NCBI GenBank assembly: GCA_964526675.1
Contig: CAZGLY010000003.1
Coordinates: 1-64,000 of the forward strand
Direction of reading: 5' to 3'
Length of the DNA stretch: 64,000 nucleotides
Origin: CAZADA01 sp964526675
GTDB lineage: Bacteria > Pseudomonadota > Alphaproteobacteria > Caulobacterales > Maricaulaceae
Position numbers and translations under genes: made by a program. The notes beneath the pieces are model-generated. The model was not told where the DNA came from, ran no database searches, and saw only the letters and a program-made list of their open reading frames with translations. Shown piece by piece: positions 53,606-62,416 of this stretch (its first letter is position 1; every line of letters begins with the position of its first letter).

Positions 53606-54391
53606 ATGAGATCTCTGGCCACCGCCGCCACCGGCATGCTCGCCCAGCAGCTGAATGTGGAGGTCATCTCCAACAACATCGCCAACCTGAACACCATCGG
53701 CTTCAAACGTCAGCGTGCGGAATTCCAAGACCTGCTCTACCAGAACGTGGAGGCCGCCGGCGCGACGTCGTCGGCGAGCGGGACGATCGTGCCCTCGGGC
53801 GTTCAAGTGGGTTTGGGTGTGAAGGCCGGCTCGGTCTATCGGATCGACACCCAGGGCAACCTCAACCAGACCAACAATCCACTCGACATCGCGATCGAAG
53901 GGGATGGCTACTTCATCGTGCGCTTGCCCACCGGTGAAGACGCCTACACCCGCGCCGGGAACTTCGCCGTCAGCGCCAATGGCGAACTGGTCACCGAGGA
54001 CGGCTATCCGCTCCAGCCCGGCGTGGTGCTGCCGGAGGATCGGGTCCGGGTGAACATCAACGCCGCCGGGTTTGTGGAGGTGTTCGTGGAGGGCGCGGCT
54101 GCGGGCCAGCAGGTCGGCCAAATCACCTTGGCGCGGTTCATCAACTCCACGGGCCTTGAAGCCCGAGGCGACAACCTCTTTTTGGAGACGGCCGCCTCCG
54201 GCCCGGCGGTGATCGGCAACCCGGATGAAAACGGTTTTGGGCGGTTGCGCCAGAACTTTATCGAGACCTCCAACGTCGATTCCGTGCGCGAGATCACGGC
54301 GCTGATCGCCGCCCAGCGCGCCTATGAGATGAACGCTCAGGTGATCACGACCTCCGATGAGATGCTGCAGGCGGCGAACAATGTCCGCTAA
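53606..54391 (+). CDS. flgG: Flagellar distal rod protein FlgG
   Basis: FlgG builds the distal rod. The 261-residue protein starts MRSLATAATGMLAQQLNVEV, includes NNIANLNTIGFKRQRAEFQD and LYQN, and ends with the canonical IREITALIAAQRAYEMNAQV-like segment (here VREITALIAAQRAYEMNAQV) and TSDEMLQAANNVR. Length and motifs are standard. It lies 56 bases after flgF and its last 11 bases overlap the flgA start. Confidence 0.97.
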   Translation: MRSLATAATGMLAQQLNVEVISNNIANLNTIGFKRQRAEFQDLLYQNVEAAGATSSASGTIVPSGVQVGLGVKAGSVYRIDTQGNLNQTNNPLDIAIEGDGYFIVRLPTGEDAYTRAGNFAVSANGELVTEDGYPLQPGVVLPEDRVRVNINAAGFVEVFVEGAAAGQQVGQITLARFINSTGLEARGDNLFLETAASGPAVIGNPDENGFGRLRQNFIETSNVDSVREITALIAAQRAYEMNAQVITTSDEMLQAANNVR

Positions 54392-55421
54392 GCCGCAGGC
54401 CGCCGCGCCGCGCGTCGTGGGCCGTCGCGCGCTCGCCGTCCTCGTGTGGGTCGCCGCGGCGTTGGCGACGGCCGTCGCGCCCGCGGCCGCAGAGGACGCC
54501 GCGCTTCAGTCCCTCGGCGGAGATCCCGAGGTGCGTTTACGCCGCGACGTCTCCGTCGCTGGGGACGTTGTGACGCTGGGCGATGTGTTCGCCCTCCCGC
54601 CCGACGCCGCGGGCCTGGCCGAGCGGGCGATCGCGCGCGCTCCCGCGCCGGGCCGCGCCGCCACCGTGACGCCCGCGTGGCTTGCGGACGCCGCGGCGCG
54701 CCATGGCGTGGACTGGACGCCGCCGCCGGGCCTCAAGCGCGTGCGGGTCGGCCGGGCCAGCCGCGTCGTGCCGGCGTCCGCCCTGTCGACGCTGATCGCC
54801 GACGCGATCGCAACCCGCCAAGGCGGCTCGTGGTTTGTGCGCCTGAGCGATCCCCGCGATCGCCACGCGCCGATCGACGCCGCGGTGGAGCCGACCATCG
54901 TCGCGCTGGAGACGGACACGCGCTCGGGGCGCGTTGACGCCGTGATCGCGTTGAGCCCTCAAGGGCCGCAAGAGCGTGTGGCGGCGCGCGTGGAGCCGGG
55001 CGTGACGGCCTGGGCGCCCCGGCGCGACATCGCCCGCGGGGCCATCCTGCGCGACGGCGACCTGCACGCCCTCGCCATGCCGATCAGCCGCGCGCCGCGC
55101 ACGCCGCTCTCGGACCCCAGCGCGGCGATCGGACGGGCGGCGACGCGCATGCTGCGCGCCGACCAACCGCTCGCGGCCGGGGATGTGGCCACGCCGCCGG
55201 CGGTGCGTCGCGGCGAGACGGTGACAGTCATCTACCAGCTTGGACGCTTGTCGCTCAGTCTCCGCGCCCGGGCCATGGAGGACGCGCCCACCGGCGCGAT
55301 GGCCCGGTTTCAAAACCTGGAATCAAGCCGCGTTCTGGACGCCCGCGTGCTTGGGTCGGGACGTGCGGCGGTGACGCCACCGGCTGCTGTGTCTCCTTCC
55401 CGTCCCCAGGAGGCGTCATGA
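54381..55421 (+). CDS. flgA: Flagellar P-ring chaperone FlgA
   Basis: FlgA is the periplasmic chaperone for P-ring assembly by FlgI. The product of about 346 residues has an N-terminal export signal (ALAVLVWVAAALATAVAPAA), a first domain with VTLGDVFALPPDAAGLAERA, and the C-terminal SAF-type domain with RRDIARGAILRDGDLHALAM, GRAATRMLRADQPLAAGDV and RRGETVTVIYQLGRLSLSLR. It is longer than enterobacterial FlgA, as is common in alphaproteobacteria. ATG 54381 lies within the end of flgG. Confidence 0.92.
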   Translation: MSAKPQAAAPRVVGRRALAVLVWVAAALATAVAPAAAEDAALQSLGGDPEVRLRRDVSVAGDVVTLGDVFALPPDAAGLAERAIARAPAPGRAATVTPAWLADAAARHGVDWTPPPGLKRVRVGRASRVVPASALSTLIADAIATRQGGSWFVRLSDPRDRHAPIDAAVEPTIVALETDTRSGRVDAVIALSPQGPQERVAARVEPGVTAWAPRRDIARGAILRDGDLHALAMPISRAPRTPLSDPSAAIGRAATRMLRADQPLAAGDVATPPAVRRGETVTVIYQLGRLSLSLRARAMEDAPTGAMARFQNLESSRVLDARVLGSGRAAVTPPAAVSPSRPQEAS

Positions 55422-56167
55422 TCGCGCGCGCTTTGCCCCTGCTCTGCCTCGCTTTGGTGACGGCCTGCGCCGGCACGCGGCAACGCCTGAGCGAGGTCGG
55501 TCAGCCGCCAGCGTTGGCGGCCATGGAGGACCCGGCGGCGCTTTATGCGCGTCAGCCGGTGCTGTGGCCCATCGCCACGGAAGCCGCCAGCGCGGGCGAC
55601 ACCAGCCCGAACTCGCTGTGGCGATCGAGCGCGCGCACCTTCTTCGGCGACCCGCGCGCCTCGCGTGTCGGCGACATCCTCACGATCGAGATCGACATCA
55701 ACGATCAGGCGCAATTGAACAACGCGACGTCCCGCTCGCGGGAGGCGGGCGACGACGTGGAGCTGACCAGCGTGTTGGGGCTCAACGGCGGCGTTGTGGG
55801 CCGCTTCGCCCCGCCCGGCGCCAATCTCGTGAATCCCCTCGACATCGAAAGCCAGGCGGAGTTTGACGGCCAGGGCACGATCAACCGGTCCGAAGCCGTG
55901 CGCCTGACCGTCGCCGCCGTCGTGACGCAGCTGCTCCCGGGCGGCAACCTTGTTGTCGCGGGCCGTCAGGAGGTGCGCATCAACAGTGAACTGCGGGAGC
56001 TGACCGTGACCGGCGTCGTGCGGCCGATGGACATCACGGCCACGAACACCGTCGCGCACACGCAGATGGCCGAAGCCCGCATTTCCTACGGCGGCCGCGG
56101 CACGCTCTCCACCGTGCAGACGCCGAAGGTCGGCCAAGAGGTGTTGGAGATTCTGTTCCCGTTCTAG
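55418..56167 (+). CDS. flgH: Flagellar L-ring lipoprotein FlgH
   Basis: FlgH forms the outer-membrane L-ring. The 249-residue protein has a lipoprotein signal ending LALVTAC (Cys17). The conserved core shows SLWRSSARTFFGDPRASRVG, DILTIEIDINDQAQLNNAT, and the C-terminal GVVRPMDITATNTVAHTQMA then EARISYGGRGTLS. Its ATG overlaps the flgA stop by four bases. It is the last gene of the operon and converges on dksA 54 bases away. Confidence 0.97.
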   Translation: MIARALPLLCLALVTACAGTRQRLSEVGQPPALAAMEDPAALYARQPVLWPIATEAASAGDTSPNSLWRSSARTFFGDPRASRVGDILTIEIDINDQAQLNNATSRSREAGDDVELTSVLGLNGGVVGRFAPPGANLVNPLDIESQAEFDGQGTINRSEAVRLTVAAVVTQLLPGGNLVVAGRQEVRINSELRELTVTGVVRPMDITATNTVAHTQMAEARISYGGRGTLSTVQTPKVGQEVLEILFPF

Positions 56168-56221
56168 CCGCGCCCCTATGCGGGCGCCGGCGGACCCGAC
56201 GGCGCGCAACGGCGACGCCGC

Positions 56222-56653
56222 TCAGTCGTCGCGGTGCACCCGCTCGCGGCGCTCATGGCGCTCCTGAGCTTCCAGCGACAACGTCGCCGTGGGTCGGGCT
56301 TCCAACCGCGCGACGCCGATCGGCTCGCCGGTGTCGTCGCAATAGCCGTACTCGCCCTCCTCAATGCGGCGTAAGGCGGAGTCGATTTTTGCGATCAGCT
56401 TGCGCTGACGATCACGGGTGCGCAGCTCCAGCGCGCGATCCGTTTCGGAGTTGGCGCGATCCACGAGGTCCGCCAGCGGCGCCGCGTCGCGCTGCATGGT
56501 GTCGAGGGTGAGTTTGCTTTCCGCGAGGATGTCCTGCTTCCACGCCAAGAGTTTGCGCCGAAAATACTCGCGCATGCGGGGATTCATGAACGGTTCGTCG
56601 TCCGTCGGCCGGTAGCCGTCCGGCACATCCTCAAAGTCCTCCGCCGCGCTCAT
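56222..56653 (-). CDS. dksA: RNA polymerase-binding regulator DksA, single-cysteine type
   Basis: DksA binds the RNA polymerase secondary channel and works with ppGpp. The 143-residue protein has the coiled-coil region (FRRKLLAWKQDILAESKLTL), with Asp and Ala near its tip in DAAPLADLVDRA, and the C-terminal TraR/DksA finger GEYGYCDDTGEPIGVARLEA then RPTATLSLEAQERHERRERV. Only one of the four zinc cysteines remains, a form common in alphaproteobacteria. Its location between flgH and fliX is conserved in Caulobacter relatives. Confidence 0.95.
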   Translation of the reverse strand: MSAAEDFEDVPDGYRPTDDEPFMNPRMREYFRRKLLAWKQDILAESKLTLDTMQRDAAPLADLVDRANSETDRALELRTRDRQRKLIAKIDSALRRIEEGEYGYCDDTGEPIGVARLEARPTATLSLEAQERHERRERVHRDD

Positions 56654-56779
56654 GGTCGTTTCCCTATCCGTTCGCCTCTCTCGCGCCCCGTACGCCAGTG
56701 GTCGCGATCAAAGCGGGGTGTGGCCGCGTGACCGCACTCTAGCCTTCTACGCTGCTTCGCCGCCATATAGGCATGAAAA

Positions 56780-57211
56780 TCATGTTATCGACCGCGTGTG
56801 TTTCGCCAGCTCTACGGCCGTGCGCACCCGGATGGCGTCAAGCACTTTTTGCAGTTCATCATCGGTGGCCGCCGCTGCGTCGCCGTTGAGGGCTTCATCC
56901 AGCGCCGCCGCGGCCGCCGGCACGGACCCGCCGCCCAGGATCGCCACCCGTAAATCGTCCAAACGGTCGAGCATGGCCGCGCCATAGCGCGTGGCGCGCG
57001 CCCGCGCGCCGTCCACCGCCTGGAGGGCCATCACCGCATCCACCGACGACACCGCCGAAGCGGGTCCCGCTGCGGTCATGCCAGGCGTCGCCGACGCATC
57101 GGACGCCTCGGAGGAGGCCCCGTCAGCGGCGTCGAAGCGCCGGCCCGTCGGCCGGGGCGCCGCGCGCGCGCGCAGGGTCGTGGCCGCCTGGCCGGAATGA
57201 AGGATCTTCAT
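56780..57211 (-). CDS. fliX: Flagellar assembly regulator FliX
   Basis: FliX couples early flagellar assembly to activation of the sigma-54 activator FlbD in Caulobacter. The 143-residue protein has a basic, disordered N-terminal half and the conserved helical C-terminal part with VMALQAVDGARARATRYGAA, MLDRLDDLRVAILGG and LQKVLDAIRVRTAVELAKH. ATG 57211 has AGGGG six bases upstream. It is divergent from flgI, the standard fliX/flgI arrangement, and its presence fits the sigma-54 promoter before flgF. Confidence 0.9.
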   Translation of the reverse strand: MKILHSGQAATTLRARAAPRPTGRRFDAADGASSEASDASATPGMTAAGPASAVSSVDAVMALQAVDGARARATRYGAAMLDRLDDLRVAILGGGSVPAAAAALDEALNGDAAAATDDELQKVLDAIRVRTAVELAKHTRSIT

Positions 57212-57502
57212 CACAGTCCCCTCGCAAGCGCCGTCACCCTAACGCACGCTCATGTGAACGGGGTTAAATGGCGTCTGCAAAGCCAATGATCTGAGACGAT
57301 TCTGCCTCGGCGCCCGGCAGATCCTGCCGAGCTATGCTCGCCAACGGGCGTGTCCCGGTCGCACGCTCCCCCGCGGCCGTGTGAGCGAGCGCCTCAGTCC
57401 CCCGCGCGCAACACCGTTTCCCCGCGCTGGCCTGGATCTCGCATGCCCGAGAACGCCCATCCCTCCGACGACGGACGTCCGGCCCGCCAGAGAGAGCATC
57501 CG

Positions 57503-58633
57503 ATGCGTTTCACCTTGCTTATGACCGCCTGGGGCTTGTCCGCCCTGATCGGCGTGGCCGCCGCCATCACCACGGCGGCGTCCGCCAGCGCCGACAGCCG
57601 CATCAAAGACATCGCCGACGTCGAAGGCGTGCGTGACAACCAACTCGTCGGTTACGGACTTGTGCTGGGCCTCAACCGCACGGGCGACCAGGTCCGCGGC
57701 GCGCCCCAAACCCGCCAGAGCTTGGAGTCGCTGCTGGAGCGTTTCGGGGTCAACACGCGCGACGCCGATATTCTGCCCCAGAACGTCGCCGCCGTCATTG
57801 TGACGGCGAACTTGCCGGCCTTCGCCATGCCAGGCTCGCGCGTGGACGTCACGGTCGCGACCACGGGCGACGCCACCGACCTCTCCGGCGGCGTGCTGCT
57901 GGCGACGCCGCTGATCGGCGCGGACGGCCAGGTCTACGCCGTCGCCCAGGGCGCGGTGGCGGCAAACGGGTTCGCCGCGGACGGCGACGCGGCCTCGATC
58001 GTGCGCAACGTGCCGACGTCAGGGCGCATCGCCAACGGGGCCATCGTCGAGCGCGAGATCGCCCATGACTTGGCGGGCCAAACACAGGTCCGCCTGGCGC
58101 TGCGCAACCCCGATTTTGCGACCGCCGGAGCGATGGCGTCAGCCATCAACCGCTATCTGGGACTTCCCGCCGCGCGCGCGCTCAATCCCGGCGTGGTGTC
58201 GGTGGAGCGGCCGCCCAGCTATGGCGGCGACATGGTCGGACTGCTGACCGAGCTGGAGCAGCTGCGCATTCGCCCCGATCAGCCGGCGCGCGTCGTGATC
58301 GATGAAGCCGCCGGCGTCGTGGTGATGGGCGCCGACGTGCAAGTCTCCACCGTGGCGATCGCCCAGGGCGCGTTGACGATTTCCGTCAGTGAAGCGCCGG
58401 TCGCCAGCCAGCCTCCGCCGTTTGCGGAGGGGGGCGAGGCGGTCGTTCTGCCGCGCACGGAGGTCGCCGTGGATGAGGCGCTCGGCGGTCTGGCGGTGCT
58501 TGATGGCGGCGTGCCGTTGGCGGACTTAGTGGATGGGCTCAACGCCCTGGGGGTGAGCCCACGGGACCTCATCACCATCATTCAAGCGCTGAAAGCCGCC
58601 GGGGCGCTGCAAGCCGAAGTCGAGGTCATCTGA
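57503..58633 (+). CDS. flgI: Flagellar P-ring protein FlgI
   Basis: FlgI polymerises into the periplasmic P-ring. The 376-residue protein has a signal peptide (ALIGVAAAITTAASASA), then the hallmark RIKDIADVEGVRDNQLVGYG, LVLGLNRTGDQVR, and the C-terminal GGVPLADLVDGLNALGVSPR and LITIIQALKAAGALQAEVEV. ATG 57503 is the only start placed just before the signal peptide; an upstream in-frame extension to 57350 is not convincing. The stop overlaps the ATG of the rod-binding gene. Confidence 0.97.
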   Translation: MRFTLLMTAWGLSALIGVAAAITTAASASADSRIKDIADVEGVRDNQLVGYGLVLGLNRTGDQVRGAPQTRQSLESLLERFGVNTRDADILPQNVAAVIVTANLPAFAMPGSRVDVTVATTGDATDLSGGVLLATPLIGADGQVYAVAQGAVAANGFAADGDAASIVRNVPTSGRIANGAIVEREIAHDLAGQTQVRLALRNPDFATAGAMASAINRYLGLPAARALNPGVVSVERPPSYGGDMVGLLTELEQLRIRPDQPARVVIDEAAGVVVMGADVQVSTVAIAQGALTISVSEAPVASQPPPFAEGGEAVVLPRTEVAVDEALGGLAVLDGGVPLADLVDGLNALGVSPRDLITIIQALKAAGALQAEVEVI

Positions 58634-58977
58634 TGGACGCGACCAGCGGTTTGCCGCCAACCGCCACCCCCGCGCTGGCCTTCCCCGCCGGAGCCGCGGC
58701 TCGCCCCGCCAACGCCGCGGACGTCGACGCGTCGCGTGCGCGCGCGGTGGCCGAAGACATGGAGGCGTTCTTCCTCGCTCACACAATGGCGTTGATGCAA
58801 ACGGGGCTTGAGGCCGAAGCGCCGTTCGGCGGCGGCTCCGGCGAGCGGGCCTTCCAAGGATTCTTGAACGACGCCTATGCGAAAGCCATAGCGGCCCAAG
58901 GCGGCGTGGGGTTGGCGGACGCCATCATGGTGCAACTGCTCGCCCAAGGCGCTGCGGATCAGGAGACCACACGATGA
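58633..58977 (+). CDS. Rod-binding protein (FlgJ N-terminal domain)
   Basis: This 114-residue protein corresponds to the rod-capping N-terminal domain of FlgJ without the muramidase domain, as is normal in alphaproteobacteria. Recognisable are VAEDMEAFFLAHTMALMQTG and the FGGGSGERAFQGFLNDAYAK segment with AIAAQGGVGLADAIM. The ATG at 58633 overlaps the flgI stop by one base, and its own stop overlaps the next gene by four bases, so all three are coupled. Confidence 0.92.
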   Translation: MDATSGLPPTATPALAFPAGAAARPANAADVDASRARAVAEDMEAFFLAHTMALMQTGLEAEAPFGGGSGERAFQGFLNDAYAKAIAAQGGVGLADAIMVQLLAQGAADQETTR

Positions 58978-59417
58978 CCCTCGCGGCCCGTGACCCGGCT
59001 GACCGGGTGGAACAGCTCATCCTGCTGACAAAGCGCCTGACCGACCTCGCGCGCCGCGAGACCGAACTTTATGACGCTCGTCAGCCCCTTGAGGCCGCGG
59101 CGTTCCAAGACGAAGCGGCGCGCCTGGCGGCGATCTATCGCCAGGAGACGGCCGCCATCGCCAAAACCCCCGCCCTCGTCGCCGGGGCGCCGGCCGATCG
59201 ACGCACCCATCTTCGTCAGTTGACGGAAGAGATGCACGCGGTCCTCGCCAACCATGCCGACGCCGTGGCGGCGCTGAAGACGCTCACCGAAGGTTTGGTG
59301 CAAGCGATCGCGGATCACGTGGCCGACACGCGCCGAAGCGCCGCTCGCTACGGTCCGAACGCAGCCGTGGCGGATCGGGACGCGCGCGCGGCGATCACGC
59401 TTGACCGAACCGCCTAA
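58974..59417 (+). CDS. FlgN/FlbY-like flagellar protein
   Basis: This 147-residue helical protein is coupled to the rod-binding gene (ATGA overlap). It is mostly alpha-helix with heptads: VEQLILLTKRLTDLARRETE, FQDEAARLAAIYRQETAAIA, LRQLTEEMHAVLANHADAVA. This resembles FlgN-type export chaperones, and its position after flgI-flgJ matches flbY of Caulobacter. Sequence identity alone does not prove either; the assignment rests on helicity, length and context. It is the last gene of the flgI operon, which ends at a strong terminator. Confidence 0.6.
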   Translation: MTLAARDPADRVEQLILLTKRLTDLARRETELYDARQPLEAAAFQDEAARLAAIYRQETAAIAKTPALVAGAPADRRTHLRQLTEEMHAVLANHADAVAALKTLTEGLVQAIADHVADTRRSAARYGPNAAVADRDARAAITLDRTA

Positions 59418-59559
59418 CGGATGCGGCGTCCGCACGCGGACGATGTTTGTGGAAAAGCCCGGCGTGACGCTCGCTTCAAGGCTGACATCCAGCTAACTTG
59501 ACAGTGTGTTGATTGCAGCGACGCGCGCGTGCTTTCGCGTCATCAGCACACGCCCCCCT

Positions 59560-59587
59560 ACGGCGAGCTCAGGCTCGCCGTTTTTTT
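59560..59587 (+). terminator. Rho-independent terminator of the flgI operon
   Basis: A perfect nine-base stem (ACGGCGAGC / GCTCGCCGT) with loop TCAG at 59569-59572 is followed by a T-run on the + strand up to 59587. The opposite strand lacks a T-run, so it serves the flgI-flgJ-flbY-like operon. Confidence 0.92.
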
Positions 59588-59598
59588 CCAACCACCTG

Positions 59599-62304
59599 CT
59601 ACACCGCTCCGCCCAGACGCTGCAGCGCGGCTTCGTAGTTCGCGATGCGCGCGGTCAGAAATTCTGGGACCGGACCATTCAGCTCAGCCTCGCGCGCCAA
59701 CGCTTCGTCCAAAGCAGGGTCGCGCGTCAGCTCACGATAGGCCCTGCGCAACGCCGACATCGCGTCGTTGACGCGTTCCAACGCCGCGGAGGCGCCGTCG
59801 CGATCGGCCAAGGACACGCTGCGCGGCAGCTCCAACTCAAACACCGGCGGGGCGTCGTCGGGCGCGTCCGGGTCCGGACGGTTGATCTTGCCCGGCTCGA
59901 TGCCAAGAGCGCTCAGAAGGTCGCGGCCCTCCGCCCCGGCAATCAGCTCCAGCTCTCCGCCGTCGGCCGGGCGTATCCGCAAGCCATTGCCGCCGGGAAT
60001 ACGGGTCTGGTTTGCAGACCCGCCGGTCCCGAGAGCCAGATCGATCTTGAACGCAAGGCCGCGCAGCGTTTCACCCTCTTCAAGCGTGATGCGGCGCTTC
60101 ACGCCGTTGACGCGAATGTCGAAGAAATCCCCGACCTTCGCCGTCGTGCGATCCGCCACGGCGCTTGAATCCGCAAATGAGAGAGGCCCCGTGGGCAAAC
60201 CGAACGCGCTCAGCGTGTTGGACGCGCCGGGGATCAGCGCGAGGCCGGCGGCGGCGGACTCGTTCTGGCGCCCTTGGATCTGCGTCGTAAACCCAAGCGC
60301 CCCGGTGGCGGCGTCCAGTTCGGCGACGAAGGACTGCCGCCCGCTTTCAAGCGCATCGCCCGTGCTGAGATCGTTGCGCGTGGTTCCCGTCAGATAGACC
60401 GACCCGCCGTCGACCACGAAATCAGCGGCCACGTCCTCCGCGGTCCCCCCGAGCGAGCGGGCGAACTCGACCGTCCCGTCCGCGCTGGCGAGCCGCGCGA
60501 CGAACGCATCACGCGCGCCGGCGTTGCCGTTCGTGGGGAGACCGAAGCCCCCGCGCGCGGAGCCGGCGACGAAAATCGCGCCGTTCGCCTCGTCCACCGC
60601 CAGCGCCGTGATCTGACCGCTGTCCAAGTCGCCGAGATTGACCGCAAAGCCCGGATCCTCCGCGCCCGTCGCCAGGTCGAGCTTGCGCAGCACCCCCTCG
60701 CCATTCTCCACCGACGCCGTGACCAACGCGCCGCCGTCGATGGCCAAGGCGCTGACGGCGTCCGCCTCCGCGCCTCCGAATTGTTGGGTGAAGCGGGTCG
60801 ATCCATCGGCGTTGAGGCCGCGGATGAACCCATCCGTCTGCCCCGCAAAGGCCCCCTCCACCAGCGCGCCGCTGGTGCGTCCGCCGACGAACACCGCGCC
60901 ATCGTCGCCGACGGCCAGCGCCTGGATGGCGTCGTCCCCCACACCGCCGAAGCGGCGCAAGAAGCGCTGCTCGCCATCAGCGTCGAAGGACGCCACAAAC
61001 GCATCGGTCCCGCCCACATCCACGGTCGCTCCGAGAACGCCCGTGACCGCGCCGCCGACCGCCACGTCGCCATTGGCGCCGACCGCCAGCGCCAGACCGT
61101 CCGCGCTTTCCGCCGCGCCGAGCGCGCGTGCGAAGATCTGACGCCCCGCGGTGTCATACTTCACCAGAAACACATCCCGCTCGCCCTGGGGACCAACGCC
61201 GTTGACCGTTCCCGTGCTCTCGGCCAGCACGAACACCCCGTCGCCGGAGGCGACGGCTTGCTTCACGACAAAGTTGGCGCCGCCATCATCATCGTCGTCG
61301 GAAGCGCCGGCGGTCAGCTGGGCTTGCGCCTCGAGCCGGATGGACGACCCCACCGTCGGGCCGCCCGGCGCGGAAAGGTCCGTCAACCGGGTGAGCTGGC
61401 CCGCTTGGACGGTGTCTTCACCGCTCACGCCGGAGGTTCCCGCCACAAACAGCGCGGGCCCCGACTGCGCCGGCGGCGTGCGGAAGCTCAACGCCTCCAA
61501 CCCGACGCTGCGGATCTCGAACGCGAATTCGCCGATCTCCTCCTCGACGTCATTGACGCGTCTGGCCTGGAAACGGGTGTTGAGGTCGGCGTCGGCGAGT
61601 TGGGTGTTGATGAAGTCGGCCACGGCGCCGAGGCTCTTGGTCTCGCCGGGATCCATCAAGCTAAGGTCGATCGTCACAGCGGTGACGTTGCCGCTGGGGT
61701 CGCGCGCCTCGATGGTGAACGGCGTCGCCGTTTCAAAGGCCGGGACGGCCGCCTCGAAGTCCCCGGTGGCCAAAACCTCCGTGGTGAAACGATCCGGCGC
61801 GCGGGCGATCGGCACGGACGACCGCGCCTGATCACGCGCTTCACCCGCGACGAGGACGGCGTCGTCCAACGGATCGTCGCGGATAAAGTCCAAGACTTGG
61901 GTGAGCCCTTCTTGGAACCGGCGGTCGAGGCTGCGCCGCTCCGTGGGCGAGGCGTCGCGCTCGGCGGCTTGCGTCGCCACGTCGCTTAGAGCGCGAAACG
62001 CTTCGTGCAGGGCGAAGAGCTTTTGGATGTCTTCCGGCGCGTCCACGTCGGAGAAACCGTTGAAATCGCGGGGGTCGAGGAACTCCCCGGACGCCAGCGC
62101 CCGCCGGGCCAAGTCCTCGGTGTTGGGACTGTCCGCGCGCGGATCCCACGGCGGAAGCACGTCCACCACGTCTTGGGGACCGCCCGCCGCCGTCGGGCTG
62201 GGGGTCTGCGCGACGGCGCGCGCCGTGATCGCTTGGTTGCGCGCGGCAAAGCTGCTCAGCAGCAAATCCGCGCCAATGGTGATCGGCGTAAACACCGTCG
62301 TCAT
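59599..62304 (-). CDS. FlaEY-like flagellar protein with SBBP beta-propeller repeats
   Basis: This 901-residue acidic protein has no signal peptide. The N-terminal 200 residues are helical. From about residue 300 there are at least five beta-propeller (SBBP-type) repeats, each containing a pattern like DAFVASFDADGEQRFLRRFG followed by G-x-G-x-D-A and a VFVGGRTSG-like strand. The C-terminus has VSLADRDGASAALERVNDAM, a helical end reminiscent of flagellin-like export proteins. Size and place next to flagellar genes recall the regulatory protein FlaEY of Caulobacter, but I could not align them here. GGAGGAA precedes ATG 62304. Confidence 0.6.
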   Translation of the reverse strand: MTTVFTPITIGADLLLSSFAARNQAITARAVAQTPSPTAAGGPQDVVDVLPPWDPRADSPNTEDLARRALASGEFLDPRDFNGFSDVDAPEDIQKLFALHEAFRALSDVATQAAERDASPTERRSLDRRFQEGLTQVLDFIRDDPLDDAVLVAGEARDQARSSVPIARAPDRFTTEVLATGDFEAAVPAFETATPFTIEARDPSGNVTAVTIDLSLMDPGETKSLGAVADFINTQLADADLNTRFQARRVNDVEEEIGEFAFEIRSVGLEALSFRTPPAQSGPALFVAGTSGVSGEDTVQAGQLTRLTDLSAPGGPTVGSSIRLEAQAQLTAGASDDDDDGGANFVVKQAVASGDGVFVLAESTGTVNGVGPQGERDVFLVKYDTAGRQIFARALGAAESADGLALAVGANGDVAVGGAVTGVLGATVDVGGTDAFVASFDADGEQRFLRRFGGVGDDAIQALAVGDDGAVFVGGRTSGALVEGAFAGQTDGFIRGLNADGSTRFTQQFGGAEADAVSALAIDGGALVTASVENGEGVLRKLDLATGAEDPGFAVNLGDLDSGQITALAVDEANGAIFVAGSARGGFGLPTNGNAGARDAFVARLASADGTVEFARSLGGTAEDVAADFVVDGGSVYLTGTTRNDLSTGDALESGRQSFVAELDAATGALGFTTQIQGRQNESAAAGLALIPGASNTLSAFGLPTGPLSFADSSAVADRTTAKVGDFFDIRVNGVKRRITLEEGETLRGLAFKIDLALGTGGSANQTRIPGGNGLRIRPADGGELELIAGAEGRDLLSALGIEPGKINRPDPDAPDDAPPVFELELPRSVSLADRDGASAALERVNDAMSALRRAYRELTRDPALDEALAREAELNGPVPEFLTARIANYEAALQRLGGAV

Positions 62305-62394
62305 CGCGGCTTCCTCCGCTCGACCGCCCGCTTCTCGGGCTGAAACTTCTGATCAGAGGGTGCCGCGCGGCGGGCTAACTCCGCGCTAAGAAAG

Positions 62395-62416
62395 GCGGTA
62401 AACGGATGATTACCGC
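62395..62416 (-). terminator. Weak hairpin terminator of the upstream acetyltransferase gene
   Basis: A seven-base inverted repeat (GCGGTAA / TTACCGC) with an eight-base loop spans the stop codon of the acetyltransferase gene. On the minus strand it is followed by CTTTCTT. It is shorter than the other terminators in the window. Confidence 0.4.

Noticed and set aside
57264..57267. TTAA half-site between fliX and flgI as a possible CtrA box
   Set aside because: No second TTAA at the required seven-base spacing was found, so one four-base match is not meaningful.
57269..57284. GG-N10-GC sequence upstream of flgI resembling a sigma-54 promoter
   Set aside because: The -24 half (TGGC) fits, but the -12 half reads AAGCC instead of TTGCA, and it would leave a leader of about 200 bases.
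57305..57333. Inverted repeat (CGGCAG-ATC-CTGCCG and flanks) between fliX and flgI
   Set aside because: The loop is only three bases and such GC palindromes are frequent at this base composition. There is no T-run and no known operator match.
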